Positions 42,363-51,459 of a stretch of DNA of 64,000 nt are shown here, in pieces; positions within the stretch are counted from its first letter, which is position 1; every line of letters begins with the position of its first letter. The position numbers were made by a program, and so were the translations under genes. This DNA is from RGIG6178 sp045118975 (GTDB taxonomy: Bacteria > Bacillota_I > Bacilli_A > RFN20 > DUOF01), in the NCBI GenBank assembly GCA_045118975.1, contig JBGVCT010000009.1:62001-126000 (forward strand), given 5' to 3'. A model generated the notes under the pieces. The model saw nothing but the letters and a program-made list of their open reading frames with translations, did no database searches and was not told the origin of the DNA.

Positions 42363-44133
42363 CTTCTTTTGCTAGTCCTTGTTCAGCCTCTAGCATCTTA
42401 CTATAGAATTGATTAGTATATAACTTATAATATTTACCTTGTTTCTCCATTAACTCTCTATGGTTACCACTTTCCACTATTGTACCTCTTTCTAAATAAA
42501 TAATCTTATCTGCATCTTTAATCGTAGAAAGTCTGTGTGCAATAAAGATACATGTTTTATCTTTGAATTGATTATTAATACAGTTTTGAATTAATTGTTC
42601 AGTTTTAGAGTCAATACTACTAGTAGCTTCATCTAGAATTACTATATCTGGATTCTTTAATAATACTCTAGCAAAAGCGATTAATTGCTTTTGTCCATTA
42701 GAAAGAAGCAATCCACCCTCTCCAACTTTAGTATTATATTTATCTTTCATTTTATCTATAAATTCATCTAAACCTATTTCTTTACATACTCTTTTCACTT
42801 CTTCTTCACTAGCATCTTGTTTACCATATTTAATGTTATTAATGATAGTATCATCAAATAAAAGAGCATCTTGTAAAATAAATCCAATGTTTTCTCTTAT
42901 AAATGTTTGAGGTAAATTCAAATAATCTTTATCATCAAATAATATTTCACCCCTTGTAGGCTCATAAAATCTATATATCAAACTTGCAATTGTAGACTTA
43001 CCACTTCCTGTACGTCCAACAAGAGCAACTTTACTTTTGGGTTCTACAAGTAAATTGAAATTAGTTAATACTTGTTCACCTTTTGGATACTTAAATGTTA
43101 AATTCTTAAATTCTATTTTTCCTTTTAGTGATTCAGGATTCATATCTATATCTTCCCTATCTACTACTAAAGGAGTTAAAGATAACATCTTATCAATTTT
43201 TTCAGCAGATACTAAAACCTCAGAAAAAGCTTCAAAGTTATCGGAGAAAGAACATAATGAATACAAACATCTATCAAACAATATAAAGAATAAATATAAC
43301 TCTCCATATGAAATCTTAAGTGCGAAATATTCTTTATATGATAGATAGAATAATATTCCAATTGCTATTGCAACAATTAAATCGATATTTCTCCATAATA
43401 ATTGTCCAACATAATGTCTATTCATTTCTTGTTTTGCTTGATTCTTACATAACACATCATATTCAGCATTATTCTTTTCCTCAATATTTAATGCTTTAAT
43501 TGTTTTAATTCCCATTATTCCATCATTTATATGACTAAGTCGTTTCTTTCGCGCTTCTCTTCTTCTATCATCAATCTTATTAAGCATTTTGAAAGCAAAC
43601 TTACTTAGCACTAAAATTATTGGAGTACATGCAAGTATAATCAAACTTAATTTAAAGTTAACTATTGCACATATAACATAACAAGAAATCATTGTTACAG
43701 CATTAATTACTAAATACATACTAGGCCAAAAGAAACCTTCACCAATTATTTCTACATCACCAACAAGGGTGTTAATTGTAGCACCTGTAGCATGATTACT
43801 ATGATATTCCTTATCTAAGTCCAATGCCTTTTTAAATAACTTTTCTCTTACTTCGATATTCACTGTCCTTGTTATTTTATTACCATTTTTAAAAGCTAAA
43901 GCAAAAGTTATATTACTAGATAATTGAACTACAATAATACAAGTAATAACCACAATAAATAATGGAATGCTATTTTCTTTAAATGCCTTATCTATTCCAA
44001 AATATGAGAATATAAATAGTATGATAATCTCGCATAATGAATAAATAGCAGCAAGTATATAAATCTTTTTAAAGTTTACACTCTCAGGTAAAACTCTTTT
44101 AAAGATTTCTATCATTTTCTTTATCGATTTCAT
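42358..44133 (-). CDS. ABC exporter half-transporter B (permease-ATPase fusion, catalytic Glu present)
   Basis: A 591-residue half-transporter: six membrane spans (about residues 20-300), then an ATPase with Walker A LVGRTGSGKSTIA, Q-loop, a degenerate signature LLLSNGQKQLIAF (LSNGQ instead of LSGGQ), Walker B IVILDEATSSID with the catalytic glutamate and the H-switch IAHRLSTI. The upstream partner has the opposite defects, so the two form a heterodimeric exporter like BmrCD or LmrCD, probably for drugs or lipids. The start at 44133 has AGGAGG upstream and overlaps the upstream stop (TAATG); a longer frame to 44169 is unlikely. Confidence 0.92.
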   Translation of the reverse strand: MKSIKKMIEIFKRVLPESVNFKKIYILAAIYSLCEIIILFIFSYFGIDKAFKENSIPLFIVVITCIIVVQLSSNITFALAFKNGNKITRTVNIEVREKLFKKALDLDKEYHSNHATGATINTLVGDVEIIGEGFFWPSMYLVINAVTMISCYVICAIVNFKLSLIILACTPIILVLSKFAFKMLNKIDDRRREARKKRLSHINDGIMGIKTIKALNIEEKNNAEYDVLCKNQAKQEMNRHYVGQLLWRNIDLIVAIAIGILFYLSYKEYFALKISYGELYLFFILFDRCLYSLCSFSDNFEAFSEVLVSAEKIDKMLSLTPLVVDREDIDMNPESLKGKIEFKNLTFKYPKGEQVLTNFNLLVEPKSKVALVGRTGSGKSTIASLIYRFYEPTRGEILFDDKDYLNLPQTFIRENIGFILQDALLFDDTIINNIKYGKQDASEEEVKRVCKEIGLDEFIDKMKDKYNTKVGEGGLLLSNGQKQLIAFARVLLKNPDIVILDEATSSIDSKTEQLIQNCINNQFKDKTCIFIAHRLSTIKDADKIIYLERGTIVESGNHRELMEKQGKYYKLYTNQFYSKMLEAEQGLAKEE

Positions 44134-45893
44134 TAACACACCTCCTCTATCATTTGTTGTAATTTCCAAACATTAGAGTAGAATCCTTCTCTATTAATTA
44201 ATTCTTCATGTGTTCCCATATCAACTATTTTACCTTCATCTAAGACAATGATCTTGTCTGCATCTTTGATATTTAATAAGTTATGAGAAATTATAATTGT
44301 AGTAGCTTTTTCTTCACTTATAGAGTTTTTAATTTTCTTAGCAACTATATTATCAACAGCACTAAGCGTATCATCTAAAATAAGTATCTTCTTATTTTTA
44401 ATAATAGTTCTAAGTAAAGATAGTCTTTGTCTTTGACCACCAGAAAGAGTAACTCCTCTTTCTCCAACTACAGTCTCAAGACCACTTTGGAATTTACTAA
44501 TATCTTCATCTAATCCTACTCTTTTTAAATACATATCAAGATCAACACGGTCATTATCAATTAATACTAGGATATTATCTTTTATTGACTTAGAGAATAT
44601 ATATGCATCTTGAAGAACTACTCCCATATTATCTCTTATACATTTTTTACTATAATCTTTTAATTCGACACCATCAACTTTTATACTGCCAGAGCTATAA
44701 TCATATAATCTTGTTAATAAGTTAACAATACTAGTTTTGCCAGACCCGGACTTTCCTACTATACCTAATGTTTCTCCCTCATGTAACTCAAAACTAATAT
44801 TTTCTAAAATATTATCTTTATCATATTTCATGCTAACATTTTCAAAAACAATGTTACCACTTACCTCTTTTACCACAGTTCCATCTTCTTCATATTCTTC
44901 TTCAATCTTAAAATATTCATTTAATCTCTTTACAGATATGAATGTTTTTACAAATGTAGTTATGTGATTAATAACTTGACTTGCATCATTTAAGAATGTT
45001 GAACTAAGTACTGCAACAGCACTTACAACAGCTAATGTTGCTTGTCCTGTAAAGAACAAATATGCAAGAAGAGCTAAGCAACCTACTATATAGAAGGATG
45101 TGATGATGTCTGATATTAACCAATATCTACAATGTAAGTTATTAATGTAGTAGTTGTTATTCTCCTTTTTATCATTTATTTCTTTGAATTTATCAAATTC
45201 ATAACTTTCATTTGCAAAACTCTTAACTAAACTATAGTTAGTAATGCTTTGTTGAATAGTACTATTTAACTCACTATAGTACTTAGAAGATTCAATCTCC
45301 CTTTTCTTAATTTTAAAATAGCCATAATATGCTGAAAAAGATACGCATATTAATAGTGCTACTAAACTAACTAAAAATACCCCTTTAGATAATCTAAATA
45401 TTTGGTATAGCATGGTAGTTGTAGTAAACACAATTCTAAATAATTCGTATAATGAATTTCTAAATAATCCTGGTATTCTTTTACAGTCTTCAATATTTCT
45501 TTGAATGATATCTCCAGTTGATCTAGCTGCATATTCACTAGATGGGATATCTAAAACATGTTTATAAAACTCTTCACTTAGATTTATATATAACTTTTGG
45601 AAGTGTATGTTTCTAAGCGTTCTTGCAAGCATGTTTCCAAGTATCGTTAAAGCCATGACAATTACATAAATAATTGCAATAGATGTTACTCTAGACTCTT
45701 TACTAGAGAAATCCACGAATCTATTTATAAAATCAGGTAATACTGAAGCATCTTCTCCAAATATTCCTAAAACTTCACCGATAAAAAGCCCCGTTAAAGA
45801 CGATAAATAACGTTGGATAAATAGTATCAAAAGAATTGCCAAATATAGTGGCAACCATTTCATTATACATTTGAAAATTTTGTTGTTCGTCAT
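44133..45893 (-). CDS. ABC exporter half-transporter A (permease-ATPase fusion, degenerate Walker B)
   Basis: A 586-residue half-transporter with six membrane spans (about 15-310) and an ATPase: Walker A IVGKSGSGKTSIV, intact signature VTLSGGQRQRLSLL, Walker B ILILDDTLSAVD, in which the catalytic glutamate is replaced by Asp, and ISHNLLNI at the H-switch. The defects complement those in the next gene, giving one consensus and one degenerate ATP site in a heterodimer. It is preceded by a leader peptide gene and an RNA structure that can cover its ribosome binding site (TGGAGATG). The start is the ATG at 45893. Confidence 0.92.
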   Translation of the reverse strand: MTNNKIFKCIMKWLPLYLAILLILFIQRYLSSLTGLFIGEVLGIFGEDASVLPDFINRFVDFSSKESRVTSIAIIYVIVMALTILGNMLARTLRNIHFQKLYINLSEEFYKHVLDIPSSEYAARSTGDIIQRNIEDCKRIPGLFRNSLYELFRIVFTTTTMLYQIFRLSKGVFLVSLVALLICVSFSAYYGYFKIKKREIESSKYYSELNSTIQQSITNYSLVKSFANESYEFDKFKEINDKKENNNYYINNLHCRYWLISDIITSFYIVGCLALLAYLFFTGQATLAVVSAVAVLSSTFLNDASQVINHITTFVKTFISVKRLNEYFKIEEEYEEDGTVVKEVSGNIVFENVSMKYDKDNILENISFELHEGETLGIVGKSGSGKTSIVNLLTRLYDYSSGSIKVDGVELKDYSKKCIRDNMGVVLQDAYIFSKSIKDNILVLIDNDRVDLDMYLKRVGLDEDISKFQSGLETVVGERGVTLSGGQRQRLSLLRTIIKNKKILILDDTLSAVDNIVAKKIKNSISEEKATTIIISHNLLNIKDADKIIVLDEGKIVDMGTHEELINREGFYSNVWKLQQMIEEVC

Positions 45894-46028
45894 TTTTTCA
45901 TCTCCACTCTTTGTTTAATTTTAGCAGAGATAAAAATCATTTTACTTACGTTTAAAAACGTGAGCAAAAATACTCTCATCTCTACTATTCACTTTTAAAT
46001 TTCTAAATAATTTTATCATTTTGCTCAC
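45894..46028 (-). promoter_or_regulatory. Putative translational/transcriptional attenuator of the ABC exporter
   Basis: Three helices can form on the minus strand. (1) GTGAGCAAAA (46019-46028) with TTTTGCTCAC (45960-45969). (2) CTCACGTTT with AAACGTAAG (45945-45964, one G-U pair), which competes with helix 1 for CTCAC. (3) TTTTTATCTC (45927-45936) with GAGATGAAAAA (45894-45904, one bulge), covering the exporter ribosome binding site. The leader peptide runs through helices 1 and 2. Confidence 0.55.
45942..46019 (-). CDS. 25-residue leader peptide of the ABC exporter operon
   Basis: The frame runs from ATG (46019) to TAA (45942-45944) and encodes a basic 25-residue peptide beginning MIKLFRNLKVNSRDES and ending HVFKRK. 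AAAGGATG lies about 10 bases upstream. The coding sequence spans two competing hairpins, and the exporter gene starts 48 bases after its stop. Short leaders of this kind (BmrB before bmrCD, for example) control exporter genes through drug-stalled ribosomes; that this one does the same is inference. Confidence 0.55.
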   Translation of the reverse strand: MIKLFRNLKVNSRDESIFAHVFKRK

Positions 46029-46239
46029 ATCCTTTCCGCTAACAATAATAAACCCCTTAGAACTTAAAAAGCAAGAAGAATTTTAAAAAAAGAAAAATTT
46101 ATATAAAAATTGTCATAATTTAGCAAAACATCCGATAAATATTTTATTTTTCAAAAGTTTCTACCAGATTTAATTAATTAAATAACCCCAAATATATTAT
46201 TATTAAATTGTAGATATATTTTAATAAGGAGGTAGTTAT
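46029..46239. other. AT-rich divergent promoter region
   Basis: About 210 bases between the leader peptide and the DUF1538 gene. A minus-strand promoter may be TTTGCT, 17 bases, ATATAA near 46090-46120; on the plus strand AAGGAGG precedes the DUF1538 start. No coding frame or stronger signal is seen. Confidence 0.4.
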
Positions 46240-47784
46240 ATGCTTGTTCAATTATGGCATAAAATTAAAGAAGCATTAGTCTCCGTATTACCTGTATCCT
46301 TGATTGTATTAATCTTATCATTCACACCTTTAGTTAATCTTGGTGCACATGAAATAATCATGTTTGTTGTATGTGCTATTATGCTTATTATAGGAATTGC
46401 ACTATTTAACTTAGGTGCAGATATGGCCATGACTCCAATGGGAGAGAAGGTAGGTTCATCTCTAACTAAAAGTAAAAAGATTTCAATCATGGTTATTGTG
46501 GCATTTCTTATGGGACTACTTATTACAATTGCAGAACCAGACGTATCTGTTCTTGCTTCACAAGTTAGTAGTGTACTAACTGCTAATACACTAATTTATT
46601 CAATTGGAGTTGGTGTTGGATTATTTTTAGTACTTTCAATATTAAAAATAGTATTCAAAAAAGATCTATCAATGATGCTTATGTTCTTTTATTTACTAAT
46701 GTTTGCAATAACATGCATAGTCATAACTAATGGTAATGAGAGTTTCCTTGCTTTATCATTTGATTCAGGGGGAGTTACTACAGGGCCAATTACTGTTCCA
46801 TTCATTATGGCTTTAGGTGTTGGTATTGCCTCTACAATTGGAGGAAGAAATTCAAAAGAAAACTCATTCGGTCTTATAGCACTTTGCTCTATTGGACCAA
46901 TTCTAACAGTACTACTTCTAGGTACTAGCATCGACAGTAGTAAACTTTCAATTAACCCTAGTTCAAGTGACTATTCAATAGCATTTACACTTAAAGAAAA
47001 TATAGAAGTAATATTCCATGAATTATTAATAAAAAGCAAAGAGGTATTAATTGCTCTTGCTCTTATTGTTGTTTTCTTTTTAATAATTCAATTCATATTT
47101 ATAAAATTACCAAAAAAGAAATTAATGCAAATATTTGTGGGTATTGGTTACACATTTGCTGGATTAGTACTATTTTTAACCGCTGCTAGTGTTGGATATC
47201 TACCAATTGGTTATCAAATAGGAAGCCAACTTGCAAGCAATGAATTCAAATATTTAGTAGTAATTTTCGGCTTTATTTTAGGACTTGTAGTAGTTCTAGC
47301 TGAGCCCGCAGTTCATGTTTTAACTAAACAAGTTGAAGAAATCACAACTGGTGGAGTAAGTAAAAAAGCAATGTTAATTGCTCTATCTATTGGTGTTGGT
47401 GTTTCTATTGGATTATCAATGATAAGAATTGTATTTGATTTTTCAATTCTTTATTACATAATTCCAGGATATTTCATCTCACTTGGATTATCATTCTTTG
47501 TTCCTAAAATGTATACAGCGATTGCCTTTGACTCTGGTGGAGTTGCTTCTGGACCATTAACATCAAGTTTTATCCTTCCTTTTGCAATAGGAACTTGTGC
47601 AATTATGGCTCCTGGTACAGTTTTAGAGAATGCCTTTGGAATTGTGGCAATGGTTGCAATGACTCCACTTATTACAATTCAATTACTAGGATTTAAATCT
47701 ATTGTTAGTAAGAAAGCAAAAGAAAAGATATTGATGAGAAGAATCATCGATGCAAACGATGAACAAATCATCAACTTTATGTAA
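46240..47784 (+). CDS. DUF1538 membrane protein, tandem-domain form
   Basis: A 514-residue membrane protein with about twelve spans, made of two DUF1538 halves. The halves repeat the same motifs: ITIAEPDVSVLASQV and LALSFDSGGVTTGPIT in the first; VVLAEPAVHVLTKQV and IAFDSGGVASGPLT in the second. A DUF1538 pair (UmpAB) from a halophile is reported as a Na+(Li+,K+)/H+ antiporter, so ion transport is a reasonable guess. Two PII-like genes follow at 13- and 9-base gaps, suggesting that PII-like proteins gate the transporter. AAGGAGG precedes the ATG. Confidence 0.85.
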   Translation: MLVQLWHKIKEALVSVLPVSLIVLILSFTPLVNLGAHEIIMFVVCAIMLIIGIALFNLGADMAMTPMGEKVGSSLTKSKKISIMVIVAFLMGLLITIAEPDVSVLASQVSSVLTANTLIYSIGVGVGLFLVLSILKIVFKKDLSMMLMFFYLLMFAITCIVITNGNESFLALSFDSGGVTTGPITVPFIMALGVGIASTIGGRNSKENSFGLIALCSIGPILTVLLLGTSIDSSKLSINPSSSDYSIAFTLKENIEVIFHELLIKSKEVLIALALIVVFFLIIQFIFIKLPKKKLMQIFVGIGYTFAGLVLFLTAASVGYLPIGYQIGSQLASNEFKYLVVIFGFILGLVVVLAEPAVHVLTKQVEEITTGGVSKKAMLIALSIGVGVSIGLSMIRIVFDFSILYYIIPGYFISLGLSFFVPKMYTAIAFDSGGVASGPLTSSFILPFAIGTCAIMAPGTVLENAFGIVAMVAMTPLITIQLLGFKSIVSKKAKEKILMRRIIDANDEQIINFM

Positions 47785-47797
47785 GGAGGTATAAAAA

Positions 47798-48238
47798 ATG
47801 GAAAAAGATGAAAAGAAAAAAGTTACCTCTAAAGTTAAAGAAAAAGTAAAAAAAGTAACTAACAAAGCTAAAAAGCCTGCAGATAAAGACGGTTTAGAGG
47901 CTCCTAAAAAATTAAAGATTCTTGTAACTGTTGTAGAGAGAAGTAAATCAGATTTTTACTTGTCTGCACTAGAGGGATTCGATGTTAATATGCAAACCCT
48001 TGTATATGCAAAAGGTACTGCTTCAAAAGATATTGCTAGTTTAATGGGATTACAAGATGATAATAAAGCTGTAATCCTAAGCATTGTTAAAGAAGATAAA
48101 ATAAAAGAAATTTTAGCCACTTACGAAGATAAATATTTTAAAACAAAAAGAGGCAAAGGAATTGCCTTTACAATACCTATCTCCTCAGTTATAGGTGTTA
48201 TGGTTTATAAATTTTTACTTAATGTAAATGAAGGGTAG
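47798..48238 (+). CDS. PII-like regulatory protein with Lys-rich N-terminal extension
   Basis: This 146-residue protein has a very basic 35-residue N-terminal tail (KVKEKVKKVTNKAKKPA) and then a PII-like domain: LKILVTVVERSKSDFYLS, a T-loop-like region with AKGTASKDIASLMGL and the C-terminal GKGIAFTIPISSVIGV. The nucleotide-binding glycines are present in RGKGIAF. It is probably a trimeric sensor that binds the adjacent DUF1538 membrane protein; the ligand is unknown. AAGGAGG precedes the ATG. It does not have the canonical uridylylation T-loop of GlnB. Confidence 0.82.
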   Translation: MEKDEKKKVTSKVKEKVKKVTNKAKKPADKDGLEAPKKLKILVTVVERSKSDFYLSALEGFDVNMQTLVYAKGTASKDIASLMGLQDDNKAVILSIVKEDKIKEILATYEDKYFKTKRGKGIAFTIPISSVIGVMVYKFLLNVNEG

Positions 48239-48247
48239 GTAATGACA

Positions 48248-48568
48248 ATGAAAGAAAAATATGAAATGATAATGTGTATTGTAAACTCAGGATTCAGTGA
48301 AACAGTTATGAGTTGCGCTAGAGAATGTGGTGCTAATGGGGGAACCATTATTCAAGGCAGAGGTACTGCAAAAGATGAAGTAGAAAGTGCATTTAATATT
48401 TCTATTCATCCTGAAAAAGAAATAGTTATGATACTTGTAAATAAATCTATTAAAGATGCTGTATTACATAGTCTATATAAAAATATTGGATTAGATTCTC
48501 CAGGACAAGGTATTGCTTTTACTGTACCAGTAGATGATGTTGTAGGATTAAAATTACAAGGAAAGTAA
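48248..48568 (+). CDS. PII-like regulatory protein
   Basis: This 106-residue PII-fold protein reads KYEMIMCIVNSGFSE, then ARECGANGGTIIQGRGTAKDE and the C-terminal GQGIAFTVPVDDVVGL. GGTIIQGRG is the conserved strand and turn before the T loop. It follows the other PII-like gene and the DUF1538 gene in one operon, so the two PII-like proteins may form homo- or heterotrimers that control the transporter. An in-frame ATG at 48242 is too close to the AGG site; the ATG at 48248 has 8-base spacing and fits the family N terminus better. Confidence 0.88.
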   Translation: MKEKYEMIMCIVNSGFSETVMSCARECGANGGTIIQGRGTAKDEVESAFNISIHPEKEIVMILVNKSIKDAVLHSLYKNIGLDSPGQGIAFTVPVDDVVGLKLQGK

Positions 48569-48592
48569 TATTAAAAGAAAGAAGGTTTAGTT

Positions 48593-49501
48593 ATGAAATA
48601 TGTTTTTTTTGATATAGAATGTGCCAATTATGTAGAGGATATGTTTACTATTTGTACTTTTGGTTACATTATTTGCGATGAGAAGTTTAATATTATCAAA
48701 GAAGAAGATATTTTAATTAATCCTAAATCTAAGTTTAATAAAATTGTTTTAAATAAAATCATTCACTACAAAGAAGAAGATTTTTTAGATAAACCAACAT
48801 TCAAAGAAGTTTATCCATTCATTAAAGAACTACTAACAAATAAAGATCATATGTGTTTTGGATTTGATGTTGGTAATGATTTAAGATTTTTAAATGGTGA
48901 ATATAAAAGATATGAATTAGAGCCTATAAATGTTAAAGCCTATGATATTCAACATATCCACAAACTAATCAAACAATTAAAAACACCTGAATCTCTTTCT
49001 AAAGCTGCAATGAGCATGGATATTGATTTTGAATCCATTGAATTACACAATTCAAAAGATGATTCTTATTTGACTATGTTAGTAGCAAAAGAGTTAGAAA
49101 AAATTAGTGAAGTATCACTATCTAATCTTGTTAATATTAGTAGTCATATTGCTATTGATAGTAACAATATTGTTAATCCAAATAAAGCTAGAAGTAACGA
49201 ATTAAAATTACTTATAAGCAAATATCCAAATAGAAACAAAAGATTTGCATTTTGCTTATCTGAAGAATTAGAAGCAAAAGATAAAGAAAATGATTATGTC
49301 ATAATTAAAAGTATATTAGAAGCAGGTTATTCTTATACCACTAGAGTTAATGCTGCTAGAATATATGTAAGTGATACTGACACAGATCCTAGAGATGATC
49401 AATTCTTAAAAAGAGAAGAAAAGCATCCTGATAAAACAAGAAAAATAACTAAAAAGCAATTAATTTCAATGATTAAATCTAAACACAAAGTAAAAGTATA
49501 A
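48593..49501 (+). CDS. DEDDh 3'-5' exonuclease family protein
   Basis: This 302-residue protein has an N-terminal exonuclease domain (about 1-175): VFFDIECANY with the first Asp-x-Glu, FGFDVGNDLRFLN with the second Asp, and ELHNSKDDSYLTMLVA with the His-x4-Asp pair, so all four DEDDh residues are present. The C-terminal 120 residues are basic and unassigned, with a short KITKKQLISMIK motif at the end. It may process RNA or DNA ends. It follows the PII-like gene at 24 bases, has its own AGAAGG-type site and ends at a strong terminator; link to the transporter genes is unclear. Confidence 0.82.
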   Translation: MKYVFFDIECANYVEDMFTICTFGYIICDEKFNIIKEEDILINPKSKFNKIVLNKIIHYKEEDFLDKPTFKEVYPFIKELLTNKDHMCFGFDVGNDLRFLNGEYKRYELEPINVKAYDIQHIHKLIKQLKTPESLSKAAMSMDIDFESIELHNSKDDSYLTMLVAKELEKISEVSLSNLVNISSHIAIDSNNIVNPNKARSNELKLLISKYPNRNKRFAFCLSEELEAKDKENDYVIIKSILEAGYSYTTRVNAARIYVSDTDTDPRDDQFLKREEKHPDKTRKITKKQLISMIKSKHKVKV

Positions 49502-49527
49502 AACGTGAGTTTCCTCACGTTTTTTAT
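49501..49527. terminator. Bidirectional intrinsic terminator
   Basis: Stem AAACGTGAG / CTCACGTTT (49501-49509 with 49514-49522), four-base loop, T run. Confidence 0.88.
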
Positions 49528-50231
49528 ATATTCTTTAAACTATTAATTTCTTCCTCACTTAATAATCTATATTCTCCCTCATTTAAAGATTCATCTAATT
49601 CAATATCTTTAAACTTTATTCTTTTTAAGAATACTACCTCTTTATTTAATGCAATAAACATTCTTTTTAATTGATGGAATTTACCTTCGCTAATAGTGGC
49701 ATAGCATTCACTAATTTTATCACTTTTTATAATCTCAAGTTTACCTTCTTTTGTAAGATAGCCATCTTCTAGAGTTATACCATTTTTAAATGCCTCAATA
49801 TCACTGTTATCTAATTTTCCTTTTATCTTTAAATAGTAGACTTTGCTAACATGCTTTTTTGGTGACAATAACTCATGCGCTAATTTCCCATCATTGCTTA
49901 AAATCACTAAACCAACACTATCTTTATCTAATCTCCCAAAAGGAAATAGTTCTTTATGGGCATATTCTTTTACTAAATCTACTACGGTAGTATCTCTAGT
50001 ATCTTCAGTAGCACTTACCACTCCTGCTGGTTTATTTAACATAACATAGATAAATTCTTCATACTTTAATACTTCATCATTATAAGTAATGACATCTTTA
50101 TTTTCATCTATTTTAATTGATGCATCTTTTACAACACTACCATTAACTTTTACTAAACCTTTTTTTAAAACTTGCTTGCTCTCACTTCTAGAGCAAACAT
50201 TACATTCTTTCAAAAATTTATCTAGTCTCAT
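49524..50231 (-). CDS. 16S/23S rRNA pseudouridine synthase (RsuA/RluB family)
   Basis: This 235-residue protein has an N-terminal S4 RNA-binding domain (MRLDKFLKECNVCSRSE onward) and the catalytic domain with PFGRLDKDSVGLVILSNDG, which includes the catalytic aspartate. The C-terminal ISEGKFHQLKRMFIAL is also typical. It converts one uridine in rRNA to pseudouridine; which position is not evident. A longer frame reaches 50351, but the ATG at 50231 has GGGAAGTG at proper spacing and matches family starts. Confidence 0.92.
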   Translation of the reverse strand: MRLDKFLKECNVCSRSESKQVLKKGLVKVNGSVVKDASIKIDENKDVITYNDEVLKYEEFIYVMLNKPAGVVSATEDTRDTTVVDLVKEYAHKELFPFGRLDKDSVGLVILSNDGKLAHELLSPKKHVSKVYYLKIKGKLDNSDIEAFKNGITLEDGYLTKEGKLEIIKSDKISECYATISEGKFHQLKRMFIALNKEVVFLKRIKFKDIELDESLNEGEYRLLSEEEINSLKNI

Positions 50232-50273
50232 ATATTCACTTCCCACAATTACAATTCTAACACACCTTTTAAC

Positions 50274-50301
50274 TTTGTTTAATATCAAATAATGATATAA
50301 T
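50274..50301 (+). promoter_or_regulatory. Promoter of the deaminase-like operon
   Basis: -35 TTTGTT (50274-50279), 16-base spacer, extended -10 TGA-TATAAT (50293-50301). Confidence 0.65.
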
Positions 50302-50318
50302 ATTACTAGGTGATTATT

Positions 50319-51458
50319 ATGGAATTTACACATAGCGAACTTCACACGCACTTCATGGGAATGCTAAGTTTTTCTGGTTTATTAGAATTATTATATGAAA
50401 TATATAAGCCTAGTTATCCTGGTTTTCCAATCAATTCTAAGGGCGATTTAGATTTTAAATATCCAGTAACTAGACTTAGACGTCCTACAGCAAAAATTCA
50501 TGACCAACTTGCTGTTACTAATGGGGTTTCTGTTCCTTATTCAGATTTAGATCTTTTATACAAAAACAGAAATGCACTACTTGCAGATCTTGCTCAATTT
50601 GTCAGTGGATATCCACCTAAAACACCTCAATACAATAAAGCATTGAAAGAAATTTATACAATATATCTTAACCTTGCTTTAAATGAACTAATTGAACAAG
50701 GTGTTGAATATGTAGAAATCAGTTATGCAAATATCGGAAGAATAAAGCACATGTTAGAACATGTAGATCCTTATATAAGAGAAAATATAGATTTTAAATT
50801 TTTACTTTGTACTAATAGGGCACGTGCTGTAGATGATTTAAGAAATGATATTAACTCTATCAAATCATCACTTAAATCTGATAGTGCTGTTGGTTTTGAT
50901 TTCATGGGTATAGAATTACCATTCAATCGTAATGAAGATGATCCAGATGATGAACCATCTAATTCAATAAATTCATTTAAAAAGAAATTAACAATGGTAA
51001 TTACTCTTTTACATGATTTCCCTAAAAGTACTTTAAGAATTCATGCTGGAGAAAACTATTTTTCTAGAGGTAATCCTTTAGCAACTCTTCAAAAGATAGA
51101 TGAAATAGCTAGAGAAAAGGGATTGCAAATCCCTCCACCAGAAATAAGATTAGGGCATGCTATATATTTTATCGATTGCCAAGAATATAGAGATTTACTA
51201 AAAAAATACAAATGTATTATAGAAATCAATGCAACTAGTAACCTTGCTTTATCAAATGTGGATGAGCCAGAAGAAATCAGTTATAACTATTACTTAGGCC
51301 ATGGAATTCCTGTTGTTATTTCAAGCGATGGTGGTGGAGTATATGATACTACCATTCAAGATGAAGATATTATTGCAAGAAAAATCGCAGGAGAAGGCGG
51401 ATACAAGAAAATATTAAAAATTGATAATGCTGTTGTATCAAAGAAAGGAAAGAAATAA
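50319..51458 (+). CDS. Adenosine deaminase-like amidohydrolase
   Basis: This 379-residue protein belongs to the adenosine/adenine deaminase superfamily. It has the N-terminal His-x-His (His9, His11), VGFDFMGIELPF, LRIHAGENYF with the catalytic Glu region, IRLGHAI, IEINATSN and the metal-binding Asp in VVISSDGGGVYD. The insertion DEPSNSINSFKKKL and the long N-terminal segment are unusual, so the substrate may differ from adenosine. The frame can begin at a GTG (50310); the ATG at 50319 behind AGGTG was chosen. It heads an operon of three genes. Confidence 0.85.
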   Translation: MEFTHSELHTHFMGMLSFSGLLELLYEIYKPSYPGFPINSKGDLDFKYPVTRLRRPTAKIHDQLAVTNGVSVPYSDLDLLYKNRNALLADLAQFVSGYPPKTPQYNKALKEIYTIYLNLALNELIEQGVEYVEISYANIGRIKHMLEHVDPYIRENIDFKFLLCTNRARAVDDLRNDINSIKSSLKSDSAVGFDFMGIELPFNRNEDDPDDEPSNSINSFKKKLTMVITLLHDFPKSTLRIHAGENYFSRGNPLATLQKIDEIAREKGLQIPPPEIRLGHAIYFIDCQEYRDLLKKYKCIIEINATSNLALSNVDEPEEISYNYYLGHGIPVVISSDGGGVYDTTIQDEDIIARKIAGEGGYKKILKIDNAVVSKKGKK

Positions 51459-51459
51459 T

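Noticed and set aside
41090..44133. Operon joining the NMT1-type lipoprotein to the ABC exporter
   Set aside because: They are on opposite strands, separated by a terminator, and the exporter type does not use a binding protein.
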